DNA from: Phycisphaerales bacterium AB-hyl4
GTDB lineage: Bacteria; Planctomycetota; Phycisphaerae; Phycisphaerales; Phycisphaeraceae
Length of the DNA: 64,000 bases
Direction of reading: 5' to 3'
Assembly (NCBI GenBank): GCA_041821185.1
Contig: JBGUBD010000016.1
Span: 1 to 64,000 of the forward strand
Below are positions 31,463 through 41,013 of the stretch, piece by piece. How positions within the stretch are numbered: the stretch's first letter is position 1; every line of letters starts with the position of its first letter. Under the pieces are notes generated by a model. The model saw nothing but the letters and a program-made list of their open reading frames with translations, did not search any database and was not told where the DNA came from. Position numbers and translations under genes: made by a program.

Positions 31463-31937
31463 TCTCATCGTCGCGATGGCGGAGAATCGGGTCATCGGCC
31501 GGGATGGCGATCTGCCCTGGCGATTGCCGGCGGACCTGGCGCACTTCAAACGGCTGACGACCGGACACACCATCGTCATGGGGCGGAAGACGTTCGAGTC
31601 CATCGGTCGGCCGCTGCCGAATCGGCGGAGCATCGTGCTCACACGCGATCCGCAATGGGCTCACGAGGGTGTCGAAGTGGTGCACGACTGGGACGCGTTG
31701 CAGGCGAAGGTCGCGGGCGAGGGTGAGGTGTTTGTCATCGGCGGCGAGGTGGTGTTTGGCCTGGCGCTGCCGTGGGCGGATCGGGTGTACCTCACGCTGG
31801 TGCACGCGACGGTGGCGGGTGACACGTTCTTTCCCGAGTTGCCGAGCGAGGCGTGGCAGTTGTCGGCCGACGAGCGTCGCCCGGCCGACGAACGCAACAA
31901 GTATGCGATGAGCTTTCAGCAGTACGATCGACGTTGA
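31419..31937 (+). CDS. folA: dihydrofolate reductase with repeat-derived N-terminus
   Basis: This is a DHFR of about 173 residues with ISLIVAMAENRVIGRDGDLPWRLPADLAHFK, the NADPH-binding VMGRKTFESIGRPLPNR and VIGGEVVFG. In other DHFRs a Met sits directly before the ISLIVA strand; here that codon is GAA and belongs to the right arm of a dispersed repeat. Translation must therefore begin upstream, most likely at GTG 31419 (GGGGAAAGG lies about 11 nt before it) or GTG 31407, adding about 16 residues (TGKSDIRNSKSE). The ATG inside the domain would delete the first beta-strand. It regenerates tetrahydrofolate for thyA. Confidence 0.85.
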   Translation: MTGKSDIRNSKSEISLIVAMAENRVIGRDGDLPWRLPADLAHFKRLTTGHTIVMGRKTFESIGRPLPNRRSIVLTRDPQWAHEGVEVVHDWDALQAKVAGEGEVFVIGGEVVFGLALPWADRVYLTLVHATVAGDTFFPELPSEAWQLSADERRPADERNKYAMSFQQYDRR

Positions 31938-31941
31938 AACT

Positions 31942-32805
31942 TCATGCGGTCGCTGATGCGCCGATGATCATGTTGTCGATCAGGCGAACCTCGTCGAGGC
32001 GGGCGGCGATCAGCGCGGCGACGCCGTGGGTCAACGATGGCTCTACGCAGTCGAGCCTGGCGAGCGTCTGCGGGTGGCGGAGCACGGCGTAGTCCACATC
32101 AAAATGATGCGCTTCGAGCGTCTGCTGCATCGCCCGCTCGACGGCGGCGGGATCGGTTTCGCCATCGTCTTCGATCATCCGCTTCGCTTGCAGCAGCGCC
32201 TTGTACGCGCCGACCGCATGGCGGCGGTCGTCGGCGGAGAGGTAGCGGTTTCGACTGGACATCGCCAGGCCGTCGTCTTCGCGCATCGTCGGCATGCCCA
32301 CGACCCGCACGGGCATGAGCAGGTCGGCGACCATCGCCTGGATGACCTTGAGTTGCTGGTAATCCTTCTGGCCGAACACTGCGATGTCGGGCTGAATGAC
32401 GTTGAAAAACTTCATCACCACCCGGCAGACGCCCGCGAAATGGCTCGGCCGAAACGCGCCCTCCAGATCGCTGGTCAGCTCCGGCACGTCGACCTGCACA
32501 TCCGGCGCGGCGGGGGGGTACATCTGATCCACCGACGGCGCGAACACGCCGGCAGCGCCGGCAGCCTGGCAGCGTTCGAGGTCCACTTCGAGCGTTCGCG
32601 GGTAGCGGTCGAAGTCTTCGCCGGGCCCGAACTGTGTCGGGTTGACGAAGATGCTCACCAGCACATGGTCCGCCAACGATCGGCCGTGCTCGATCAACTT
32701 CAAGTGGCCTGCGTGCAGCGCGCCCATCGTGGGCACAAGCGCGACCGTTCCCGTCAGTGCGTTGCGATGTTTACGTGCGTCGGCAGTCGAGTGTGTCAGT
32801 TGCAT
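31942..32805 (-). CDS. panC: pantothenate synthetase
   Basis: This 287-residue PanC protein joins pantoate and beta-alanine with ATP. Class I nucleotidyl-transferase motifs are visible: VPTMGALHAGHLKLI (HIGH-like), IFVNPTQFGPGEDFDRYPR, VFGQKDYQQLKVIQ and the KMSKS-like DGLAMSSRNRYLS. It converges on the DHFR gene with 4 bp between stop codons. An AT-rich repeat fragment (AAATCGGAAATTGGCAATTGG, interrupted) lies just upstream of the start. The glycosyltransferase gene upstream is on the same strand, 46 bp away. Confidence 0.96.
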   Translation of the reverse strand: MQLTHSTADARKHRNALTGTVALVPTMGALHAGHLKLIEHGRSLADHVLVSIFVNPTQFGPGEDFDRYPRTLEVDLERCQAAGAAGVFAPSVDQMYPPAAPDVQVDVPELTSDLEGAFRPSHFAGVCRVVMKFFNVIQPDIAVFGQKDYQQLKVIQAMVADLLMPVRVVGMPTMREDDGLAMSSRNRYLSADDRRHAVGAYKALLQAKRMIEDDGETDPAAVERAMQQTLEAHHFDVDYAVLRHPQTLARLDCVEPSLTHGVAALIAARLDEVRLIDNMIIGASATA

Positions 32806-32851
32806 GCGAAGAGCAAATCGGAAATTGGCAATTGGAAAAACAAAAACGCGT

Positions 32852-33925
32852 TCACCCCGGAAACGGAATCGTATGGCCGGCCATGCGATGATACATCTCC
32901 AGCGTGCCCGCGATGGCTTGCGAGGCGGTGCGGTGCTCGCCGATCCACGACCGCGCCCGCTGGCCGAGCGATTCGGCTTCCTGCGGCTGCTCGATCATGG
33001 CGTTGATGCGCTCAGCCCAGTCCGGCCCGCTGGCGGACGACATCACGAACGCCGACTCATCCGCCACCAGGTAGTCCAGCCACGGGTCTTCATGCGCCAG
33101 CACGGGCACGGCGTGGGCCATCGCCTGCAACGTCAGCCCTCGCGACAGGCCCAGCGGCTGCGGATGCAACAGCATGTCCGCCCGCACGAGCAGTTCGCGA
33201 TGCCCCAGCCGACGCGGGATCATCGACAGGTTCGACATCAGGTTGTGATGCCGGGCCGCCTTCCAGATCTGATGCTGGTCGGAGCCTTGCCCGTCGAAGA
33301 AAAACTGCGTTCGCGGGTGTCGGCGGATGACTTCGCCCAGGCCTTCGAGCATGGCGTGATAGCGGTGGTCCAGCCGACCGTTGCCGCTGATGACGGCGCA
33401 GGCCTCGTCGTCGCTTTGGCGCACGCGGACGGGCTCGCCCACGTGGGCTCCGGGCGGCACGCAGGCGACCGTGTGATCTTCGGTGAGGCGTTCGCGGATG
33501 GCTTGGGCGATGGGTTCGGTGGTGGCGATGAAGGCGGTCTGCTTCGCAGGCAGCAGGGCGGTCACGCGGTCGAGTCGGCGAAGGTCGATGTGCGAGTTGG
33601 CCTGGAAGATGACGGGCAGCTCGAGCTTCCGCGCCAGCAGGGCTGCGCCCAGCCACAGTCGGCCGTCCATCGCGTGCAGCAGATCCACCCCCAACTCGGC
33701 GAGCTTCGTATCCATCCGCCACAGCCGATAGACGTTGACCGCCCACCACTTCGACTCCGGCCAGAGCACGCGTTCACCGAAGACGATCGACTCCTCCAGC
33801 GGCAGGTGTTGCGGCACGACCTGCGCAACCCGCACCTGCTCGTCGATCAGGCCGACGACCAGTTGCTGAAAGCTGGCGAGTTCTTCATCCAGCCAGGCGA
33901 CGTTGGCAAGCAATGCCACATGCAT
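32852..33925 (-). CDS. glycosyltransferase, GT-B fold (GT4-like)
   Basis: This 357-residue GT-B protein has an N-terminal Rossmann half (MHVALLANVAWLDEEL, DLLHAMDGRLW, VIFQANSHIDL). In the C-terminal half, VISGNGRLDHRYHAMLEGL and LVRADMLLHPQPLGLSRGLTLQAMAHAVPVLA follow the GT4 pattern, in which a nucleotide-sugar binding loop precedes an E-x7-E-type helix; the Glu residues are substituted by Leu/Gly here. No signal peptide. Acceptor and sugar donor are unknown. It could modify lipid or surface glycan. It precedes panC on the same strand but is unlikely to be functionally linked. Confidence 0.75.
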   Translation of the reverse strand: MHVALLANVAWLDEELASFQQLVVGLIDEQVRVAQVVPQHLPLEESIVFGERVLWPESKWWAVNVYRLWRMDTKLAELGVDLLHAMDGRLWLGAALLARKLELPVIFQANSHIDLRRLDRVTALLPAKQTAFIATTEPIAQAIRERLTEDHTVACVPPGAHVGEPVRVRQSDDEACAVISGNGRLDHRYHAMLEGLGEVIRRHPRTQFFFDGQGSDQHQIWKAARHHNLMSNLSMIPRRLGHRELLVRADMLLHPQPLGLSRGLTLQAMAHAVPVLAHEDPWLDYLVADESAFVMSSASGPDWAERINAMIEQPQEAESLGQRARSWIGEHRTASQAIAGTLEMYHRMAGHTIPFPG

Positions 33926-34007
33926 CCGTTCATGCTACGCCATTCCCGCGATGGGTGAAACACGATTCGTTTTACTGTGATCGGCCATGAGCCTCGAACG
34001 TCGTGGG

Positions 34008-34079
34008 CAATAGCCCTCCGTGGAAGCGGAGGGTTAGCGTCGTGTGGACCAAACCCCACGCTCCCGCGTGGGGCTATGG
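34008..34079. repeat. 72-bp double-hairpin repeat, copy 2
   Basis: CAATAGCC opens the element, followed by a CTCCGTGGAAGCGGAG hairpin, a central TTAGCG...GTGTGGACC segment shared with copy 1, a CCCCACGCTCCCGCGTGGGG hairpin and GGCTATGG. It is exactly the length of copies 1 and 3. Confidence 0.82.
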
Positions 34080-34104
34080 GGGGAACAACCTCTGCCCGAC
34101 GCCA

Positions 34105-34138
34105 TAAAAAACGGCGGACGACGCGTACGTCGTCCGCC
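34105..34138 (-). terminator. intrinsic terminator of the DUF2203 gene
   Basis: On the minus strand an 11-bp GC stem (GGCGGACGACG/CGTCGTCCGCC, 34113-34138) with a 4-nt loop is followed by a run of T (complement of 34106-34111). It lies about 45 nt past the stop codon of the gene at 34183. Confidence 0.85.
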
Positions 34139-34182
34139 GGGGGTGGTGGTTCGGTTGTGAGCTCTCGGGCCGAGGCGGGCGG

Positions 34183-34644
34183 TCAGTCTTCGTCGTCCGC
34201 GGCGGTCTTGACGTTTTCCAGCGTGTCGACCGACTGTCGGCCGGCGTAGCCCGCGTCGGTCTCATGCCAGTAGCCTACCTCCGGCTCGCCCGGATGCCAG
34301 CATAGTTGCACTTCCCGACCGTCGTGCACCGCGGGGAAGTCGATCAGCCCCTTCTCGAAATCCTTCAACTCGACGCCCACGGCGTGCAGCTCGTCGACCA
34401 GCGCGCTGAGCCGATCCATCGCCGTCTCATATCGGGCCTCGGCCGTCTCGCTGTCGCCGCCGGTGTCGGCCGCCTGCTCCACCTCGCGGCGGAGGTCGAC
34501 GATTCGGCTGTAAACCTCGGCAACGTCTTTCACAATACGCTGCACGTAGGGCAACGCGCGGTTCGCCTCCTCGACCGAGAAGTAGCGCTTATCGGGGAAC
34601 GGGTCGTGGTGAGTCGTCGTCATAAAAGCATTTTCAGCGGACAT
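34183..34644 (-). CDS. DUF2203 family protein
   Basis: This 153-residue cytoplasmic protein has the DUF2203 pattern: KRYFSVEEANRALPYVQRIV at the N-terminus, a central helical pair (RREVEQAADTGG...), and the family hallmark LIDFPAVHDGREVQLCWHPGE, GYWHETDAGYAGRQ. Function is unknown; from memory, homologues appear in several phyla as single-copy genes. GAGG precedes the ATG at 34644. The gene is monocistronic, with a strong terminator downstream and a divergent YpdA-like gene upstream. Confidence 0.85.
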   Translation of the reverse strand: MSAENAFMTTTHHDPFPDKRYFSVEEANRALPYVQRIVKDVAEVYSRIVDLRREVEQAADTGGDSETAEARYETAMDRLSALVDELHAVGVELKDFEKGLIDFPAVHDGREVQLCWHPGEPEVGYWHETDAGYAGRQSVDTLENVKTAADDED

Positions 34645-34786
34645 CGTTGGGCCTCGCAGGGTTTGAGACTGGATTGTCTACAAAAGCGGTCATAAGTAAC
34701 GTACCGCCCGGCTTCCTTGTCTTCCTCCAAGGCCAGCTCACGCCTGCCTTTGAGGCTTGCCCCAAGACACGATAGGCTCGCGCCTC

Positions 34787-34878
34787 GGAGGATGGCGAGG
34801 CCGACGGATCACAAATCCGTTACACGTCCTATCGGCTTACCGGTCGATCCGCTTTGAAAAGCGATGCCGCCATCCTCC
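34787..34878. other. structured multi-stem element in the divergent DUF2203/YpdA intergenic region
   Basis: GGAGGATGGCG (34787-34797) is the exact complement of CGCCATCCTCC (34868-34878). Between them lie ACGGAT-CACAA-ATCCGT (34804-34820) and CGCTT-TGAA-AAGCG (34850-34863) hairpins. GATAGG near 34771 could alternatively pair with CCTATC near 34829. As RNA on the plus strand it would be a multibranched leader ending about 26 nt before the YpdA start. It lacks a T-arm, so it is not a tRNA, and I recognise no riboswitch class. Confidence 0.45.
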
Positions 34879-34904
34879 GGGCACGACCTGATAAGCTTTT
34901 GGGC

Positions 34905-36089
34905 ATGAGCCCTCAGCCACCTGAACAACTCGCCAACCCGCCAGAAGATTCCCGCCAACCGCGTCCGCCAGCCGACGCCGATCGGCAGGCGGAGGTCATC
35001 ATCGTCGGGGCCGGGCCGATCGGCCTGGAGCTGGCCGTCGTCCTCAAACACATGGGCGTCGACTACCTCCACCTCGACGCTGGACAGGTCGGCCAGACCG
35101 TCACCCGGTACCCCCAGCAGACCCGCTTCTTCTCCAGCCCGGAACGCATCGCCATCGCAGGCGTCCCCCTTACCCTGTCCGACCACAATCGCGCCAGCCG
35201 AGAGCAATATCTCGCGTACCTCCGCAGCGTGGTTCAGCAGTTCGACCTCAAGGTCAACACCTTCGAGCGCGTGACCGACATCAAGCAAAGCGACGGCGAA
35301 TACCGCTTCACGCTCCACACCGACCGCCGGGGCACGCCTCACACATATCAGGCGAAACACCTCGTGCTGGCTGTCGGCGATATGCACGGCCCGCGCAAGA
35401 TCAACGTGCCCGGCGAAGATCTGCCCCATGTCAGCCACTACTTCGACGAGCCGCATCGCTACTTCAACCAGCGGCTGCTCATCGTCGGCGGGCGCAACTC
35501 GGCGGTCGAAACCGCGCTGCGCTGCTATCACGCCGGTGCTCAGGTGAGCCTCAGCTATCGCTGGGGCGGGTTTGACGAACGACTGGTCAAGTATGGCATC
35601 CTGCCGGAGATCAAAGCGCTCATCGAGCATGAGCGCGTGAAGTTTTACCCCTACACGCTCGTCCGCGAGATCACCGCGGAGCACGTCGTGCTGGAAGACT
35701 CCGGCCTGCGCGGGCAGGACGCCGGGCCGGGCGTGACGGACCTTGCCACGACGCCCGCCGAGGCCAGCGGCGAGTTGACGCACGTGCCCGCTGACTTTGT
35801 GTTGCTGCTGACCGGCTATGTGATGAACACCGAGTTGTTCGCGATGGCGGGTGTGGAGCTGGTGGGTGAGAACTGTTCGCCGAAGCATGACCTGTCGACG
35901 ATGGAGACGAACGTGCCGGGCCTGTATGTCGCAGGCACGGCCGCGGCGGGCACGCAAGTGCGGTTCCGGTTGTTCATTGAGAACTGTCACCCGCACGTGG
36001 CGAAGATCGCCCGCAATATCACGGGCCAACAGCCGCCGATGCACCTGATCAACCAGGCGGCGAAGCAGTTCGCGTTGCCGGAGAGTTAA
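34905..36089 (+). CDS. YpdA-like FAD/NADPH-dependent reductase (putative bacillithiol disulfide reductase)
   Basis: This 394-residue flavoprotein has an N-terminal FAD-binding VIIVGAGPIGLELAVVL, a second nucleotide-binding site LLIVGGRNSAVETAL (the YpdA-type GG-NSAVE-AL), the LLTGY segment and the C-terminal VPGLYVAGTAAAGTQVRFRLFIENCHPH. YpdA reduces bacillithiol disulfide in Firmicutes. Whether this bacterium makes bacillithiol cannot be judged here. ATG 34905 is preferred to 34854 because the earlier reading begins inside the structured leader. It converges on a PEP-CTERM gene with overlapping stop codons. Confidence 0.85.
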   Translation: MSPQPPEQLANPPEDSRQPRPPADADRQAEVIIVGAGPIGLELAVVLKHMGVDYLHLDAGQVGQTVTRYPQQTRFFSSPERIAIAGVPLTLSDHNRASREQYLAYLRSVVQQFDLKVNTFERVTDIKQSDGEYRFTLHTDRRGTPHTYQAKHLVLAVGDMHGPRKINVPGEDLPHVSHYFDEPHRYFNQRLLIVGGRNSAVETALRCYHAGAQVSLSYRWGGFDERLVKYGILPEIKALIEHERVKFYPYTLVREITAEHVVLEDSGLRGQDAGPGVTDLATTPAEASGELTHVPADFVLLLTGYVMNTELFAMAGVELVGENCSPKHDLSTMETNVPGLYVAGTAAAGTQVRFRLFIENCHPHVAKIARNITGQQPPMHLINQAAKQFALPES

Positions 36090-36847
36090 GGGCGATTTAG
36101 CCGCGAAGCGCAGCGGAGTTCGGGTCGGCGTCGCCACAGCAGCGTGATGCCACTGAGACCTAGCAAGGCGAGCGAGCCGGGTTCCGGAACGATGCTGATC
36201 GCATCGAAGGCGATAAAGGCGTCTCGTTGGCGGGCGCGGGCAAAGATGAAGTCGATGTAATGCACGTTCTCAAAGTCCGCGTCGAAGCTGGAGAACGGGA
36301 GAATCAGGTCGAACGCACCGTCGTTGCCTGGCACTTCAAATGGAACGGCACTGGCGCCGTCCTCGTCAGCGACGCGAATCATGTCGTGAAGCGGCGAGAG
36401 ATTTTCATTTTCGAAATTCGTGCGGATGTTATGAATTTTGATCGCGTTGCCGTGCTGTGTGGCATCAAAGTTCAGTGGCGTGTCTTCAGAACCGTACCGA
36501 ACGATGAAATAGGTGATTGGTCGGTCATCCCCGTCGACTGTGGCGCTAGTGACACGCAGGCGACCATCGATAGCATCCGGATGAATAGTCAATGTCGTAG
36601 GCGTTACGACCGAATCGCTTGTGACCGTCGCCACGAACAACTCGCGCGTACCAGCAACGACGTGATTGGGGTCGAGCCCGGTTTGCGTTTCGCTGACTCC
36701 GCCGCCAAGGTTCGAGCCTTCGCTGCCAAGGGTAATGGGGCCCTGCGTGAAGTCGTCGATCATCAACGCATACGCAGGGTTATGCGATGTAGCCAAGGCA
36801 ATCAGGCCCGCAGCGACCAGGCACTTCCATTCTTGCATGCTCATCAC
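36086..36847 (-). CDS. PEP-CTERM protein with repeat-derived C-terminal tail
   Basis: This is a 253-residue exported protein with a signal peptide (about 1-28), a beta-rich domain (about 30-225) and a PEP-CTERM anchor (VPEPGSLALLGLSG, ITLLW, RRR). PEP-CTERM proteins usually end right after the Arg cluster, but here 12 more residues (PELRCASRLNRP) follow, encoded by a GCGGCTAAAT-type repeat fragment (36094-36117). The gene overlaps the YpdA stop by 4 bp. Surface display through an exosortase is expected; the ligand is unknown. The 267-bp gap beyond its start holds no recognised gene. Confidence 0.8.
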   Translation of the reverse strand: MMSMQEWKCLVAAGLIALATSHNPAYALMIDDFTQGPITLGSEGSNLGGGVSETQTGLDPNHVVAGTRELFVATVTSDSVVTPTTLTIHPDAIDGRLRVTSATVDGDDRPITYFIVRYGSEDTPLNFDATQHGNAIKIHNIRTNFENENLSPLHDMIRVADEDGASAVPFEVPGNDGAFDLILPFSSFDADFENVHYIDFIFARARQRDAFIAFDAISIVPEPGSLALLGLSGITLLWRRRPELRCASRLNRP

Positions 36848-37056
36848 AGGTTCCCCTTCTGTTTGAAGTCAGCGATTGCATCCCGGTGTCACAATGCCTG
36901 CGACTTGCAACTCGTGCCCGAAGCGTATTCGGCAGAGGCGGCGATGACGCATGGCTGAACGATTGTCTATATCGATTCAATGTAGCCTCCATAATCGCCA
37001 GCGGCAAGAGGGGGATCATATTCAACCGGGCGGCTGAACGGCATCCACAAACAAAA

Positions 37057-37085
37057 GAAGCCCACGGCGTGACGCCGTGGGCTTC
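37057..37085. repeat. CCCACGGCGT hairpin, 3' of ahcY
   Basis: Perfect palindrome GAAGCCCACGGCGT-G-ACGCCGTGGGCTTC, about 30 nt beyond the ahcY stop codon. It may double as a transcript end. Confidence 0.82.
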
Positions 37086-37114
37086 GGGTGGTTTAACACG
37101 AATTGTTGTTCGAA

Positions 37115-38587
<1,473 letters not shown>

Positions 38588-38724
38588 ACTAAAAAGCTCC
38601 GTCAGGGTTAATCAGTTCAAAAGTTTCTAAAAGTTACGTTTTACTTACACATTTCGGGCCAACCACCTAAACGGCTGGCCGCCAATCAACATCCATCATC
38701 CACATCCTGCCTGATCCCAAAAAC

Positions 38725-39678
38725 TCACTTCTTCCTCGCCCGTCCCACAAGCAGCGCCGGCCCACGTGCCCGCTCCTCCGGGGGCACCGGCCAGCTCTGC
38801 GCCTTCTCAAACCCCGCCTCCGTCAGCAACTGGTTCAAGCCCTCCGGCTCGAAGCCCATCGACTGCTGACCCATCTGCCGACGAAAGTCTTCCCGGTCGT
38901 GCTTCAGCAGATCGACCACCACCGCCACGCCGCCCGGCTTTAAAATGCGGTGCATCTCCTGCACCACACGAATCGGCTCGGGCACGTACGTCAACACGAG
39001 CGCCTGGATCGCCGCGTCGCAGGTCCCGTCATCGATCGGTACGGCTTCAACGTCGCCTTGCCGAAGCTCGACATTGTCAACCGCCGCGGTCCGCTGCCGA
39101 GCCGCGTCGAGCATGGCTGGCGAGTTGTCCACGCCGATGACCTTGCCCACAAACCGGGCCAGGTCCGCCGACAGCGAGCCCGTCCCGCAGCCCAGGTCCG
39201 CCACGACCAGCTCGCCCGGCAGCAGGGCGAGCAAGGATTCGCGACTGAACGCCGAGCCATAGAGTTCATTGCGAAGGCGGTCCCACTCGCCCGCCGCTCC
39301 CGCGAAAAAGGCTTGTGAGTCGTCGCGCTTCCGCCGCAGCCGTTCCGCGAGGCGAAGCTGGTCCTGCTCCGTGGCGGACCATTCGCTGCTCTGCTCGCGG
39401 GCGAGCAGCCAGAGTTTTCGCTGCGAGGGGGCCAACTCGTCCAGCACCATGCGGTAGCGGTTGGTCGTGCCCTGTCTTCGCGAAACGAGCCAACCCTCGT
39501 CACTGAGCAACTTTAGGTGTCGGCTAACCGTCGACTGGGGCATCTGCACCACGTCGCAGAGGTCGGAGACGCCGAGCTCATGCTGTTCGAGCAGCCGAAG
39601 CAGCCGTAGGCGGGTGGGCTCGGCCAGGCTGCCCATCCAGCGGAGCAGGGCGTCAGGTTGGGCGGGGGCGCTAATCAT
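38725..39678 (-). CDS. ArsR-family HTH regulator fused to SAM-dependent methyltransferase (SahR-like)
   Basis: This 317-residue fusion has an N-terminal winged HTH (about 8-90; LAEPTRLRLLRLLEQHELGVSDLCDVVQM, STVSRHLKLLSDEGWL) and a class I methyltransferase domain (about 130-317; VVADLGCGTGSLSADLA, VIGVDNSPAMLDAAR, RILKPGGVAVVVDL). ArsR-type regulators beside ahcY control the SAM cycle (SahR in Desulfovibrio) and some carry this methyltransferase domain, which may sense SAM or SAH. ATG 39678 is chosen over the adjacent GTG. A clear promoter and dyad lie immediately upstream, so autoregulation is likely. Confidence 0.9.
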   Translation of the reverse strand: MISAPAQPDALLRWMGSLAEPTRLRLLRLLEQHELGVSDLCDVVQMPQSTVSRHLKLLSDEGWLVSRRQGTTNRYRMVLDELAPSQRKLWLLAREQSSEWSATEQDQLRLAERLRRKRDDSQAFFAGAAGEWDRLRNELYGSAFSRESLLALLPGELVVADLGCGTGSLSADLARFVGKVIGVDNSPAMLDAARQRTAAVDNVELRQGDVEAVPIDDGTCDAAIQALVLTYVPEPIRVVQEMHRILKPGGVAVVVDLLKHDREDFRRQMGQQSMGFEPEGLNQLLTEAGFEKAQSWPVPPEERARGPALLVGRARKK

Positions 39679-39684
39679 CACTTT

Positions 39685-39723
39685 ATCCGGATGAATAGTA
39701 AGCTATCCCGCCCGGCAATTCAA
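39685..39723 (-). promoter_or_regulatory. promoter with overlapping dyad, upstream of the SahR-like gene
   Basis: On the minus strand, TTGAAT (39718-39723) and TACTAT (39695-39700) are separated by exactly 17 bp, a good sigma-70 promoter. The perfect dyad ATCCGGAT (39685-39692) covers the expected start of transcription. The transcript would begin only about 10 nt before the ATG at 39678, making it nearly leaderless. Confidence 0.6.
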
Positions 39724-39768
39724 GCGTTGCCTGAAACAGGGCAGGGCCATCGGATCGAATCGCTCATT

Positions 39769-39928
39769 ACGCCAAGACGCAGAGTCGCCAAGACGCCAAG
39801 GAAATCAATAAAGATGATTTGCCAGAGCGTAGGGCAGGGCAAGCCCTGCCCTACGCGCAGATACGACGCCCGCCCCAAGCCCCACGCCCCCAAGCCTCAA
39901 GCCCTCAAGCCCTCAAGCCCCACGCCCC
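39769..39928. repeat. cluster of three dispersed repeat types
   Basis: Three repeat types occur in sequence. First, ACGCCAAGACGCAGAG-type tandem units (39769-39801). Second, a perfect palindrome of CGTAGGGCAGGGC with GCCCTGCCCTACG (39828-39855). Third, CCTCAAGCC/CCCCACG tandem units (39873-39928) of the kind also found in the dnaA linker. This accounts for the 315-bp gap before the LysM gene. Confidence 0.78.
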
Positions 39929-39996
39929 CTGTAGTCGTCCACGCCGGCCTCTGATACACTCTGAGTCTCACCCACGGAAGCATGGAGGCGTCCGGC

Positions 39997-40962
39997 ATGA
40001 CCAGTTCGTACAAAATTGCACTTCTCGCTGCCGGACTCTTGTGTGTCCTGGTGGTTGGCTATTACCTCGTGCCGGATCGCACTGACGACGACAACGGCGA
40101 GCCGACTGCCGCCGAGTCCTCGGCCGACGACGCCGGGGCGGATCGTCCTGCGTCGCTGGTTCGGCGGGGGTCGGACAGCGCGGGCAATCAGCCCGGCCGA
40201 CGGTCTGCCGAGCCGGTGGATGCGACGCCGACGTTTGAAGATCCGGCGCCCGACACATCGGCGGACGATGACGACCCCGGCCTGCCACCGAGTGAAGACC
40301 CGGGCATGACGCCCTCGGCCAACGACCAGCCGGTGATCCCCGTCGGTCGTAATGGCGATTCGATGCGGTCGAATTTGTTCGAGTCGCTCGACGTGGCCGA
40401 CGCTGCGGATGAGCCGGGCGGGACCGAGCGGTCGACTGCCGAGCGTGAACCGGAATCAGAACCGGACCCCGAGCCCACCGCCGCGGAAGCCGAGCCCGAG
40501 CCGACGCCTGCCGCCGAGCCAGAGCGGACGACGACGTCGGCCCGCAATGCCAATGCCCAGCAGCAGACGCCGCAGACGTACACCGTTCAGAGCGGCGACA
40601 CGCTCAGCTCGATCGCCAACGATCTGTATGGCGCCGAGCGCCACTGGGTCGACATCGCCCGGGCCAACCCGCGCGTCGACCCGATCCGCCTGCGCATCGG
40701 GCAGGAGCTTCGGCTACCTGCCGACGAGGTCATCGAACGTCGCAGCGCTGCCTCAACAGATGCTGACCTCGAATCACCCCCCGGCACGCTGACGCACGTG
40801 GTCCGTCCGGGCGAGACGCTGACCGCGATCGCCCATCAGCACTACAACGACAGCTCGCGCTGGCGTGTGATCTTCAACGCCAACCGCGACAAGCTCGGCG
40901 CCGACCCCAACCGCGTGACGGCGGGCGACGAGTTGACCATTCCGCCGCTGCCGCGCAACTGA
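39997..40962 (+). CDS. membrane-anchored protein with two LysM domains
   Basis: This 321-residue protein has an N-terminal TM/signal anchor (about 4-24; YKIALLAAGLLCVLVVGYYL) and a long acidic, Pro/Ala/Glu-rich disordered region (about 30-195). Two LysM domains follow: QTYTVQSGDTLSSIANDLYG (about 200-250) and LTHVVRPGETLTAIAHQHYN (about 268-316). LysM binds GlcNAc-containing glycans such as peptidoglycan. ATG 39997 follows GGAGG with 8-nt spacing; the ATG at 39982 overlaps that site. It probably tethers the inner membrane to the cell wall. Confidence 0.87.
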   Translation: MTSSYKIALLAAGLLCVLVVGYYLVPDRTDDDNGEPTAAESSADDAGADRPASLVRRGSDSAGNQPGRRSAEPVDATPTFEDPAPDTSADDDDPGLPPSEDPGMTPSANDQPVIPVGRNGDSMRSNLFESLDVADAADEPGGTERSTAEREPESEPDPEPTAAEAEPEPTPAAEPERTTTSARNANAQQQTPQTYTVQSGDTLSSIANDLYGAERHWVDIARANPRVDPIRLRIGQELRLPADEVIERRSAASTDADLESPPGTLTHVVRPGETLTAIAHQHYNDSSRWRVIFNANRDKLGADPNRVTAGDELTIPPLPRN

Positions 40963-41013
40963 CCATCTGTTCGTGGGTCGTCAACCGCGTCTGTTTCGAC
41001 TAGGCTCGCCGAC

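Noticed and set aside
34787..34878. tRNA, including tRNA-Sec, suggested by a closing stem and an anticodon-like hairpin
   Set aside because: No T-arm with TTCGANT, stem lengths do not fit, and no CCA-like end is present.
38588..38724. SAH riboswitch upstream of ahcY
   Set aside because: The conserved SAH aptamer core could not be found on the minus strand; regulation more likely goes through the ArsR-type protein.
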